From the IMG/VR virus record IMGVR_UViG_3300022602_000102, positions 1 through 59,984 of that record: DNA of 59,984 bases; one strand, 5' to 3'. Below are positions 48,998-56,723 of this stretch, in pieces. The notes under the pieces were generated by a model. It was not told the DNA's origin. It saw only the letters and a list, made by a program, of their open reading frames with translations, and did no database searches. The translations under genes were made by a program, and so were the position numbers. Position 1 is the first letter of the stretch, and the number at the start of each line of letters is the position of its first letter. Origin of the DNA: a virus.

Positions 48998-50775
48998 GTA
49001 TAAAACTTAAAGAATTAACAGTTAAAAATTTTATGAGTGTGGGCAACCAGACCCAGGCAGTAAACTTTGCCCAAGAAAATCTAACCCTTGTACTGGGTGA
49101 AAATTTAGATCAAGGCGGCGATGATAGTGGTTCACGTAACGGTACAGGTAAGACAACTATTGTAAATGCCTTGAGTTTTGCCCTGTTTGGCAATGCATTA
49201 ACTAATATTAAAAAAGATAACTTGATTAATAAAACCAACAATAAAAATATGTTGGTAACACTGGCTTTTGAAAAAGATGGCACAGACTATCGAATTGAAC
49301 GTGGCCGCAAACCTAATGTACTACAGTTTTTTGTTAACGACCAAGCTCAAGAAACTGAAGAAACAGATGATGCACAAGGCGACATGCGTGAAACACAAAA
49401 GGATTTAGATGACCTGTTAGGCATGAGCCATGACATGTTCAAACATATTGTTGCTCTTAACACATACACTGAGCCGTTTTTAAGTATGCGGGCCAATGAC
49501 CAGCGTGTGATCATTGAGCAATTACTAGGTATTACGCTTCTTAGTGAAAAAGCAGATGCACTCAAGGAATTGGTCAAACTGACCAAAGATGCTATTACAC
49601 AAGAAACAGCTAACATTGAAGCTACCAAACGCAGTAACGAAGGCATACAAAAAAGTATTGATAGTCTACTGACTAAACAAAATGCCTGGAATACACAACA
49701 TGCACAAGATTTAGAAAAGATTGGTCGTGCTATTGTAGAACTTGAAAGTGTGGATATTGAAACTGAACTTGCGAAGCACAGCGAGCTGAAAGATTTTTCT
49801 GAAAAATCAGCGAAGCTGAAAAGCCTAGAAAAGGAGCAAGCTACTTTGAATAGCGCGATAGCGCAAGCAGAGCGAAGCGTTACGAAGTATAACGGCGAGC
49901 TTGCCAAGTTGGCTAACAAGACCTGTCACGCATGTGAACAAGAACTACATGATCACAAACATGAAGAAATGACCACTGTTGCACAGGGTCACCTCGATGA
50001 AGCAAAAAAATACTATGACAAAGTTTCAAAAGACTTAGAAAAAATTCAAGCCGAGATTCAAGCAGTGGGCGAAATACCCCGCAAGCCTGTTACTTACTAT
50101 GATACAATTGAGCAAGCTCTTAAGCATCAAAACAACTTAAAGACCTTGGAAAATCAACTGGTACAAAAAAGCCACGATGCTGATCCTTATCAAGAGCAAA
50201 TTGACGAACTAACCGACACAGCTCTCCAGGAAATTTCATGGGACCGTGTTAATGAACTTAGCAGTCTCAAGGATCATCAAGAGTTCTTGCTTAAACTGTT
50301 GACATCAAAAGATTCGTTTATTCGTAAAAAGATCATAGATCAAAATCTAGCCTACTTGAACAATCGTCTAACCTATTACTTGGACAAGATGGGTTTGCCA
50401 CACAGCGTACTATTTCAAAATGATCTTACAGTTATGATTACTCAACTGGGGCAGGACTTGGATTTTGACAACCTATCACGGGGTGAGCGCAATCGTCTTA
50501 TCTTGGGTCTGAGTTGGGCGTTCCGCGATGTATGGGAAAGCCTATATCAAAACATCAATTTACTGTTTGTAGATGAACTAATTGACAATGGCTTGGATGC
50601 TTCGGGTGTAGAAGGCGCACTGGCTGTATTGAAAAAAATGGCTCGTGAACGCAAAAAGAACATATTCTTGATATCACACAAGGACGAACTAATTGGTCGT
50701 GTGAACAATGTGCTAAAAGTCGTTAAGGAAAATGGCTATACTAGCTATGCCAACGACTTAGAGATCAATGAGTAA
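48994..50775 (+). CDS. 46: Recombination nuclease subunit gp46 (Rad50-like ATPase)
   Basis: A 593-residue SMC/Rad50-type protein (T4 gp46 is 560). The Walker A region SGSRNGTGKTT (45-55) is followed by IVNALSFALFGN. Long coiled coils fill about 170-300 and 320-450. The zinc hook CHAC at about 311-314 links two Rad50 coils. The ABC signature LSRGERNRL lies near 495, Walker B INLLFVDELIDNGLD near 522, and LISHKDE near 560. It works with gp47. A short segment just before the hook (49760-49910) uses GCG, AGC and GAG codons more than its flanks. Confidence 0.93.
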   Translation: MSIKLKELTVKNFMSVGNQTQAVNFAQENLTLVLGENLDQGGDDSGSRNGTGKTTIVNALSFALFGNALTNIKKDNLINKTNNKNMLVTLAFEKDGTDYRIERGRKPNVLQFFVNDQAQETEETDDAQGDMRETQKDLDDLLGMSHDMFKHIVALNTYTEPFLSMRANDQRVIIEQLLGITLLSEKADALKELVKLTKDAITQETANIEATKRSNEGIQKSIDSLLTKQNAWNTQHAQDLEKIGRAIVELESVDIETELAKHSELKDFSEKSAKLKSLEKEQATLNSAIAQAERSVTKYNGELAKLANKTCHACEQELHDHKHEEMTTVAQGHLDEAKKYYDKVSKDLEKIQAEIQAVGEIPRKPVTYYDTIEQALKHQNNLKTLENQLVQKSHDADPYQEQIDELTDTALQEISWDRVNELSSLKDHQEFLLKLLTSKDSFIRKKIIDQNLAYLNNRLTYYLDKMGLPHSVLFQNDLTVMITQLGQDLDFDNLSRGERNRLILGLSWAFRDVWESLYQNINLLFVDELIDNGLDASGVEGALAVLKKMARERKKNIFLISHKDELIGRVNNVLKVVKENGYTSYANDLEINE

Positions 50776-51037
50776 ACACGTTGAGCCCACTCCATATCAA
50801 AATGAAGAGTCGCATGAGCAACTCATGGCGGCGTTTAGGGAATATTTTAAGGCAAATCAAGATTGGCAAGCAAAAGGCACTCGCAGGGCAGGTGAAAACA
50901 TGCGCTACTGGCTAGCGCAGATTCGTATAATAGCTCGTGATCGCAGAGCACATGTACAGCAGTACCGTGTATGGCTGGATCGAGACAAGGCTCTACGCAA
51001 GGCAAACCAAAAGGCAAAGGGTACCAATGAAGAATAA
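50768..51037 (+). CDS. Small conserved phage hypothetical protein
   Basis: An 89-residue protein overlapping the gp46 stop by 8 bases, so it is probably translated with gp46/gp47. It is strongly basic and helical (FREYFKANQDWQAKGTRRAGENMRYWLAQIRIIARDRRAHVQQYRVWLDRDKAL). Small basic proteins of this type follow gp46 in other T4-like phages; a DNA-associated role is possible but unproven. The N-terminus (MSKHVEPTPYQNEESHEQ) is polar. Confidence 0.65.
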   Translation: MSKHVEPTPYQNEESHEQLMAAFREYFKANQDWQAKGTRRAGENMRYWLAQIRIIARDRRAHVQQYRVWLDRDKALRKANQKAKGTNEE

Positions 51038-51049
51038 TATACATACATT

Positions 51050-51475
51050 ATGTCTTGGTACTATAACAATGAAATCGTTGAATCGCTTCCGGAAGAATGT
51101 GTTGGGTTTGTATATTTGATAACAAACATGACTTCTGGGCGTATGTACATAGGCAAAAAATTAGCAAAATTCTCAAAAACTACTTACAAAACAGTAAAAC
51201 TCAAGAACGGCACTAAGAAGAAAAAGAAAATCCGTAGCAAAATTGATTCAGACTGGCGGGACTATTACGGTAGTTCGCCTGAATTAACCAAGGATGTTAC
51301 GCAGTTAGGTACAGAAAATTTTCGCAGAGAAATACTTTTCTATTGTAAATCAAAGGCAGAGTGTAGTTATATCGAAGCTCGTGAACAGTTTTCACGCAGA
51401 GTTCTTGAATCCGATCTCTATTATAATGGTCATATTCAAGTGCGTGTACATGGTTCACATATACTCAAGTCCTAA
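51050..51475 (+). CDS. GIY-YIG domain protein, putative endonuclease
   Basis: A 141-residue protein. GFVYLITNMTSGRMYIGKK (19-37) carries the VYL and YIG elements, and KIDSDWRDYYGSSPELTKDV with ENFRREILFYCKSKAECSYIEAREQ (about 64-110) completes the fold with E106 as the likely metal-binding Glu. No separate DNA-binding domain follows, so it could be a minimal homing nuclease or a phage nuclease of another role. It has no clear RBS or late promoter, and lies just before the 500-base non-coding region. This is the second GIY-YIG gene around gp46/gp47. Confidence 0.75.
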   Translation: MSWYYNNEIVESLPEECVGFVYLITNMTSGRMYIGKKLAKFSKTTYKTVKLKNGTKKKKKIRSKIDSDWRDYYGSSPELTKDVTQLGTENFRREILFYCKSKAECSYIEAREQFSRRVLESDLYYNGHIQVRVHGSHILKS

Positions 51476-51814
51476 TAATTCAGGCCGTTTAATCACCAAA
51501 TAAGCCCGCACTGGCGTTGTTAAAGTGCCCGAAATCCGTTCTGATGTGTGACGGTAAGGTAGTTCTGCTTGGTGACAGAGTTATACATTACTATCCTTTA
51601 CAGGACGATGATCAGATACGCCGCTAACTGGTTTAATGTGTAAGTAGTTGAGAATAAGGCTAAAAGAGGGGTAGTAGCCCCACGGTTTAATATGTGTTAG
51701 CGTATGTATTAAGCCCGCCGTCATATAAAGACATAGCTCGTGGTACCGGATGACCGCCACTGTAATGCTATAACGCTAAGGTGATATTGTGCAACTCAGA
51801 TAATGTCCATTTCG

Positions 51815-51834
51815 CTTTGCCCGCCAGGGCAAAG
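51815..51834. other. Perfect 8-bp hairpin in the non-coding region
   Basis: CTTTGCCC (51815-51822) and GGGCAAAG (51827-51834) pair fully around the loop GCCA. It is GC-rich compared with the surroundings and has no following T-run, so it is not a typical terminator. Confidence 0.7.
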
Positions 51835-51925
51835 TGTGACTGAACAATCTAGATAATATCTTAACGCTTCGCGTTTTAATTAAAAGATTAACTACTCCTT
51901 AATAGTTCGAGCTCAAGCGAAGAAC

Positions 51926-51945
51926 AGAAGAACGCAAGTTCTTCT
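51926..51945. other. Perfect 8-bp hairpin with GCAA tetraloop
   Basis: AGAAGAAC (51926-51933) and GTTCTTCT (51938-51945) pair fully around GCAA, a GNRA loop common in structured RNA. It ends 10 bases before the late promoter at 51956, and the order is stem then promoter, so the hairpin belongs to upstream RNA. It could act as a 3' end or processing signal. Confidence 0.65.
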
Positions 51946-51955
51946 TCCAGTACTA

Positions 51956-51963
51956 GATAAATA
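51956..51963 (+). promoter_or_regulatory. Predicted T4-type late promoter GATAAATA
   Basis: GATAAATATC is identical to the site before gp6 on the other strand. The predicted start near 51969 leaves a 13-base leader with TAGGAAA before ATG 51982. Confidence 0.65.
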
Positions 51964-51981
51964 TCACATAGGAAACAACAA

Positions 51982-52992
51982 ATGCGTGTTATTGACATTA
52001 TAAGCCAAGATCTCAATGAGGGTAAAATCAGTACTCCTGTTGAGTTTATATGGGATTTATTTTTAAAATCTGAAGGACGTGCGGCTGCTCGAGAAGCAGT
52101 TGCGGCTACTGAAGCAGTTACCAAAGCGGCTGTTAAAAAAGGTGCTCCGTTAACTCCGGCAGAAATGGAACGTCTTGGCATTAAACCTGAACTACGTAAT
52201 AATCCTCAATGGACTAGACAAACCGAAGACAATGTTCGTATAGAGCTGGCCAAACGTGCTCCTAAACCTAAACCAATTAAAGAACCTAAGGCAACTGCCA
52301 AACCAACTACGGTCAAAGGTGCTCTCTCAGCCGCTGGTCTTTGGACTAACAAGGCCACAAGTCTGCTGAGCAAATTGGCCGCAGTGGGCATCAGTGTTGC
52401 TCCTTTTTATACCTACAACGAGAGAGTTGACATGTGGAAGGCCAAATTAGATGCAGGCGAATTACCAGGTGGACAAACACAGTTTGAAGAACTACGTCAA
52501 AAAGAAATGAGCATTGCTATTGCTACCTTTGCGGCCAGCTTAACTGGATTTTTTGCCATCAAGAGTGTTGGCCGTGGATCTAGTTGGTTGCTAGGATGGA
52601 TTCCAGGATTTAAACCTCTAATGAGTGTGGGCACAACTGTAGGCGGTGTTGCCCTAGAAGAATGGTTGCGTGGAGATGAAGGACGTAAATTGATTGCTCG
52701 AGCATTTGCCGAAGAAATATTCAAGTTGGACGAAATACTTGGTGCACCTGTTATACACGCAATAGATTTGTTTAAAGATAAAATTAAAGATGTTGTACCA
52801 CAAGCTGACAATAATATACGCAGTGACACTACATTGACTCCTGCAGACAAGGCTAGAATTGATGCTACCAGTGCTAAAGAACCTGATCAAAGCATGCCCA
52901 GTACAGATCCTAAAACTCAAGAATATCTAAAAGCCTATGGGTTTAAACAAACTCCAGGAACAGGTGGCGGCTTTAATTTTAAAAAGAATTAA
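51982..52992 (+). CDS. Hypothetical protein, possibly membrane-associated or virion protein
   Basis: A 336-residue protein under a late promoter. The N-terminal 110 residues are Ala- and Lys-rich helices (GRAAAREAVAATEAVTKAAVKKG, RAPKPKPIKEPKATAKPTT). Residues about 180-220 contain hydrophobic stretches (SIAIATFAASLTGFFAIKSVG, SWLLGWIPGFKPLMSVGTTVGGVALEEW) that could be membrane segments or buried helices. The C-terminal tail is polar and Gly-rich (FKQTPGTGGGFNFKKN). I do not recognise the family; late expression suggests a virion or lysis-stage role. Its stop interleaves with that of the convergent gene in TTAA. Confidence 0.65.
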   Translation: MRVIDIISQDLNEGKISTPVEFIWDLFLKSEGRAAAREAVAATEAVTKAAVKKGAPLTPAEMERLGIKPELRNNPQWTRQTEDNVRIELAKRAPKPKPIKEPKATAKPTTVKGALSAAGLWTNKATSLLSKLAAVGISVAPFYTYNERVDMWKAKLDAGELPGGQTQFEELRQKEMSIAIATFAASLTGFFAIKSVGRGSSWLLGWIPGFKPLMSVGTTVGGVALEEWLRGDEGRKLIARAFAEEIFKLDEILGAPVIHAIDLFKDKIKDVVPQADNNIRSDTTLTPADKARIDATSAKEPDQSMPSTDPKTQEYLKAYGFKQTPGTGGGFNFKKN

Positions 52993-53273
52993 ATTAAAGG
53001 CATTTGACTATTTTTAGTCAGTTCAATATTTTCTTTTACAACTTCATACATAGCCTGGCGATCATCGTGGCTGTATCGATCCAGTAGGTCATTAACACTA
53101 ACTCCACCACGCATGTACCAACTGAGTCTGAATAATTCTTCTTTGAATTTTTTAATTTGTGTATCTAGCCTAACTAGATATTCAACTATAGACTCATTAT
53201 CCAGTCTAATTAGGCTTTCGCGAAAAAACTTGATTCGTCTAGTTCCAAGTAAACTGAATTCTTTTCGCCACAT
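52989..53273 (-). CDS. Small baseplate-hub-associated protein (follows the gp26-like gene)
   Basis: A 94-residue helical protein from the ATG at 53273 (MWRKEFSLLGTRR). A TTG three codons earlier is possible, but its spacing to the GAAGG motif is too short. RLSWYMRGGVSVNDLLDRYSHDDRQAMYEVVKENIELTKNSQMPLI (about 50-94) resembles a short protein that follows gp26 in marine T4-like phages and may help hub assembly; the gp51 role is not established here. It overlaps the end of the gp26-like gene by 64 bases in another frame, a long overlap for this genome. Confidence 0.6.
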   Translation of the reverse strand: MWRKEFSLLGTRRIKFFRESLIRLDNESIVEYLVRLDTQIKKFKEELFRLSWYMRGGVSVNDLLDRYSHDDRQAMYEVVKENIELTKNSQMPLI

Positions 53274-54037
53274 GAATCGCAAACACCTTCAAAAGGAGGA
53301 GCTCGCATGCTGGATCTATTTTTTTCAAACTGTAGTTTAATACGATCAAATATTTCTTTATCGCAATTGATCATGAATTCTTCAATAAATTCACGTTCAG
53401 TAACTGTCTTGTCTGCAATTTCAACACTTTCAACACTGCTGGTAAAAATTTGATTTTGTAACACACCTAATTCTTTAAACAGTTCTTGGATTATAGCTGT
53501 TTGCTCTTCTTCATTTTCCAGTGCGCTGGCCTGTGCAAGACGTCTTTGTAAATGATAATTTTTAAGATTGTATTCAGTGGCCTGTTTGTAAGTCAACGGT
53601 TGAAGATTAATAGTCAATTGTTCGCACACAACTTTACCATCATATGCAAATGTCTTGAAATGTTCAATGATTTTGCTAAGATCCAAGGTGTATTCATTTT
53701 CAGTTTTGCAACTAGGACAAGTATGACCAATGGTTATCTCATTGCCGTAGGTAGCAATGCGTATGGCGGCCAGCACAGCTTCAAGATCTAGACTACTTAG
53801 TGCCCAAGCATCTTTGATTGCAGGACAACAACTTTGAATTACACGCACTGTACTTTCGCCAGTCATTAAACTGTCTGGAGTTTTTACAATAATTTCGTCC
53901 ATGCCAGTCATACCAAACACGGGCATATTGGTAACATCTCCTTGCAATGTGCCTAGTTGATTAAAGACTCCTTGGCTGGGAAGTCCAATATAGACTTTAG
54001 GCTGTCTAAAGTACTGCTGTAAAGGATTTGTGGGCAT
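53210..54037 (-). CDS. 26: Baseplate hub protein, gp26-like (T4 baseplate protein family)
   Basis: A 275-residue protein. KVYIGLPSQGVFNQLGTLQGDVTNMPVFGMTGMDEIIVKTPDSLMTGESTVRVIQSCCP (14-72) is the typical opening of the T4-type hub/assembly family, and IRIATYGNEITIGHTCPSC (about 92-110) leads into a CxxC. A second CxxC (VCDSC near 257) lies at the C-terminus. Each may be half of a zinc-binding site. T4 gp26 is 208 residues. The 3' end overlaps the next minus-strand gene by 64 bases. It is preceded by a TATAAATA late promoter. Confidence 0.75.
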   Translation of the reverse strand: MPTNPLQQYFRQPKVYIGLPSQGVFNQLGTLQGDVTNMPVFGMTGMDEIIVKTPDSLMTGESTVRVIQSCCPAIKDAWALSSLDLEAVLAAIRIATYGNEITIGHTCPSCKTENEYTLDLSKIIEHFKTFAYDGKVVCEQLTINLQPLTYKQATEYNLKNYHLQRRLAQASALENEEEQTAIIQELFKELGVLQNQIFTSSVESVEIADKTVTEREFIEEFMINCDKEIFDRIKLQFEKNRSSMRAPPFEGVCDSCGEKNSVYLELDESSFFAKA

Positions 54038-54048
54038 TTTTAACTCCA

Positions 54049-54056
54049 GATAAATA
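54049..54056 (+). promoter_or_regulatory. Predicted T4-type late promoter GATAAATA
   Basis: GATAAATATA lies between the divergent gp26-like and tape-measure-like genes. The predicted start near 54062 gives a 38-base leader before ATG 54100. Confidence 0.6.
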
Positions 54057-54066
54057 TACTGTATAG

Positions 54067-54074
54067 TATTTATA
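54067..54074 (-). promoter_or_regulatory. Predicted T4-type late promoter TATAAATA (minus strand)
   Basis: TATTTATA on the plus strand reads TATAAATA, an exact T4 consensus. The predicted start near 54061 gives a 24-base leader with GGAG before the gp26-like start at 54037. It faces the plus-strand late promoter at 54049, with the two start points about one base apart. Confidence 0.65.
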
Positions 54075-54099
54075 TACGTATATTTTCAGGGATTTTTTT

Positions 54100-56712
54100 A
54101 TGGCCAATGAACCGCCGATTAGTAAAGAGGACATGCGACAACTGCTGAATCAGCAGGCTCAAATGTTAGCTGGTTTAATTAGAAGTAATACCAAAGACGG
54201 AAATACATCTTATACTCCGCCTACTTACAATCCTTACGACTATAGCTCAAGTGGCAGTTTGTTTAAGACTGCAACTACTGGTATTATTTCTGATCTTGGT
54301 AAATTAGGTGCGGGCACGTATGATGTATCGGCAGTATTAAAAGATGCTACCGGCATTGTTAGTGAATTTGGCACAGCAGGACAAATTACCGCACAACTAC
54401 TAGGTCAAGTTGGTCAAGGTGCTATTGGTGTTAACTTTGCCATGCAAGAAACTGCCAGATATGGCATGAGTTTTGGACTAAACATTGCAGGATTCAATGA
54501 AGCAATATTAAAAGCTGGACTAACTGTTCCTGAATTTGTAGGCATTGTACAACAAAGCAGTAGACAACTAACAGGTTTATTTGGTGGTGCTAGTACATCA
54601 GGTAAAGCATTTTTAGATCTGCTACAGGACTTTCAAAAATCTGAAGTAGCAAAAGATCTTAAAGAAGCCGGAGTACAAGGTAAAGAACTAGCAGATGCTA
54701 TGGTACTGCAAAGTTCTACAATGACATTTGCTAATCTTAAAGATGCAGATTCAAAAAGGTTAGTTTATATTGCTGCCGGTGGACTAGCAGAAGAACTACT
54801 TAAAGTTTCAGACCTAACAGGTAAAAATAGAAAACAACAAGAAACTGAACTACAAAATATACAAAGTAGAGCAGATGTACAGGCCGCAGTGCTTAAGAGC
54901 ATGAAAACAGATGCCGAATTTGGCACAAAATTAAACGAAGCTACAACAGCAATTGGTCCATTAGGACAACGAGCCCAGCAAGCACTGGCTGAAATTGCCA
55001 CAGCTGGATCGGTACATACACCTGCATTGATAGAATACATGGCCAGCTTAGGTCCTGCTGGTGATCAAATAGAACAGTTAGGTCTAGCTGTTAAAAATGG
55101 TACAGTAGCTCAAGTAAAAGGTATGGAAGCTACAGCAAGAGCCGCTGTAGTTACAGAAATGACATCGGATCAGTATCTGGACAACATGAGTTTCATGAAT
55201 GGTTCTATACTTGGCGCTGGTAAAGATCTAAATGATGCCAACAGTTATCTCAAAGCGGTGCAGGGCGAACGATTAAGACTAGCTGAAGAAGAATCTAAAG
55301 CTACTGGTAAGAAAATTAGTTTAGATCAAATCGATGTGGCTCGTGCTGAAAAAAGTTTAATAGATAAAGGAGAGCTTGATCGCAAGGGTAAAGTACTTAA
55401 ACCATCTGGTGATATTGAAGATGATCCAAGAGCGGCTTTGGCTAAAACACTTAATAATTTAAATCAAATAGGTAAAGCTGCCAGTGGTGTAACAGCTGGT
55501 ATGTTTGATGAACTGAATACTCAACTGAGTACTGTGAATAAAGAAGGATTAACTAATTTTAATAATACACTTAAAAAATTAAGCGATCCTGCAAGCCTAA
55601 GCGGTGATCTTAAAGATTCCATAGATGGTCTAAGACGAGATATTCTTACAGCCGCTGGTATTAAACCTGCAACTAGAACACCTGGCACCAATGACTTATT
55701 AATTAATACACCAACTCCTAAGAAAGAAACTGGCAGTCCAGGTACTGTAGGCAGTATGGTAGAAGACTTTGGCAAAGGAACTTTGATTGAAACACACGGT
55801 CGTGAAGGCGTACTTACAGAACAACAACAGCTAAACCTAGTTCGCGGTAGTGTAGATACTGGTTCAAAGGATGCATTTGCCAATATGCAACGAACTTTAA
55901 CTGCTATGATCAGTAGTTTTAGCAATAAAGAACCTAGTGCTAATCCCGAAACTAGAGAAACTGTTAAAATTGATAGTGATGTGCTGGCAGACAAGATCAA
56001 TAATATTAAAGTACCCGATTTTACAGAACCATTAAATCAATTTATTAGTCAGTTTAGTAAAATAACTCCTCCTGATTTTTCTGAAGTAGAAGGGCATCTA
56101 ATTAAAGAGGCAAGTAACATCAAGTTCCCCGATCTTGCTCCTATATTCAATGATCTTACCAACAGAATGAGTCAGGTGCAGATCCCAGACTTTACAAAAC
56201 CATTGAATGATCTTACTAATCAAATAGGCACATTTGAAATACCCAATCCTGTTGAGCCAAATAGCGATGGCATAAAAGATTTGACCGGTAGAATGGAGTC
56301 AATTTTTAAACAGCTAGCTGGAGATTTTGATGCTACTATCAAAGGACCAGATAGATTAACGGATTTTCTTGATAAATCTAACATTAATACAGAAGAACTA
56401 AACAATCAGATCACTCAAATCAAAGCTCCTGATTTTAATAACCTTCCGGTGTTTAGAGATATACTGACTACACTAACTACAAATAAGACAGAAACGACAA
56501 CTAAGACAGAAACTGAAACTGCTAAACGCGAAGATACAGAAAGATTAGCTCCTGTACAGCGAGATGCTAGTCTAAAAGACGTAGTAGACCATTTAGATAA
56601 GTTAAATAAGAGCATAATGCAAATGGTAGGGCATACCGAGAAGCTAACAGACTATAGCAATAAGCAGATTAGAGCTACTCAGAGCTTGTCAAATAACCGC
56701 TTTGCCGTTTAA
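54100..56712 (+). CDS. Putative tail tape-measure protein
   Basis: An 870-residue, mostly helical protein. The N-terminal part (GIISDLGKLGAGTYDVSAVLKDATGIVSEFGTAG, ARYGMSFGLNIAGFNEAILKAGLTVPEFVGIVQQSS, about 60-170) and the Ala/Gln-rich helices after it fit a tape measure. ETHGREGVLTEQQQLNLV (about 563-580) and a C-terminal block VVDHLDKLNKSIMQMVGHTEKLTDYSNKQIRATQSLSNNRF are typical of phage tape-measure ends. Residues 620-760 hold repeats of the type I..PDF..PLN....Q. T4 gp29 is 590 residues, so this tail may be longer, though the disordered repeat makes length a poor guide. It lies directly before the portal gene, unlike T4 gp29. Confidence 0.65.
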   Translation: MANEPPISKEDMRQLLNQQAQMLAGLIRSNTKDGNTSYTPPTYNPYDYSSSGSLFKTATTGIISDLGKLGAGTYDVSAVLKDATGIVSEFGTAGQITAQLLGQVGQGAIGVNFAMQETARYGMSFGLNIAGFNEAILKAGLTVPEFVGIVQQSSRQLTGLFGGASTSGKAFLDLLQDFQKSEVAKDLKEAGVQGKELADAMVLQSSTMTFANLKDADSKRLVYIAAGGLAEELLKVSDLTGKNRKQQETELQNIQSRADVQAAVLKSMKTDAEFGTKLNEATTAIGPLGQRAQQALAEIATAGSVHTPALIEYMASLGPAGDQIEQLGLAVKNGTVAQVKGMEATARAAVVTEMTSDQYLDNMSFMNGSILGAGKDLNDANSYLKAVQGERLRLAEEESKATGKKISLDQIDVARAEKSLIDKGELDRKGKVLKPSGDIEDDPRAALAKTLNNLNQIGKAASGVTAGMFDELNTQLSTVNKEGLTNFNNTLKKLSDPASLSGDLKDSIDGLRRDILTAAGIKPATRTPGTNDLLINTPTPKKETGSPGTVGSMVEDFGKGTLIETHGREGVLTEQQQLNLVRGSVDTGSKDAFANMQRTLTAMISSFSNKEPSANPETRETVKIDSDVLADKINNIKVPDFTEPLNQFISQFSKITPPDFSEVEGHLIKEASNIKFPDLAPIFNDLTNRMSQVQIPDFTKPLNDLTNQIGTFEIPNPVEPNSDGIKDLTGRMESIFKQLAGDFDATIKGPDRLTDFLDKSNINTEELNNQITQIKAPDFNNLPVFRDILTTLTTNKTETTTKTETETAKREDTERLAPVQRDASLKDVVDHLDKLNKSIMQMVGHTEKLTDYSNKQIRATQSLSNNRFAV

Positions 56713-56723
56713 GGATAAACTAG

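Larger units (their letters stand above)
51476..51981. other. Non-coding region with several strong hairpins and short direct repeats
   Basis: No frame of useful length fits either strand. Hairpins are CTTTGCCC/GGGCAAAG with loop GCCA (51815-51834), AGAAGAAC/GTTCTTCT with loop GCAA (51926-51945), GGGG/CCCC (51668-51681) and AACGC/GCGTT (51863-51875). Short near-repeats are GGTTTAATGTGTAAG (51630) and GGTTTAATATGTGTTAG (51684), and TAAGCCCGC at 51501 and 51710. The right end holds the late promoter of the next gene. It may be a structured RNA, a remnant of an intron or mobile element, or a replication or recombination site. I could not recognise group I intron core elements. Confidence 0.55.

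Noticed and set aside
49347-49919. Long antisense open frame (190 codons) opposite gp46
   Set aside because: It lies wholly inside the well-supported gp46 gene, has Ser/Leu/Cys-rich composition typical of antisense of charged coiled coils, and has no RBS or family.
51476-51981. Group I intron linked to the GIY-YIG gene
   Set aside because: I looked for paired P7-type R and S elements and a convincing intron core and found only a weak GGAC/GTCC possibility. The flanking genes are also not split. A covariance-model search would be needed to revive this.
53274-53282. TTG start for the small hub-associated gene
   Set aside because: The GAAGG motif is only three bases away. The ATG at 53273 has better spacing.
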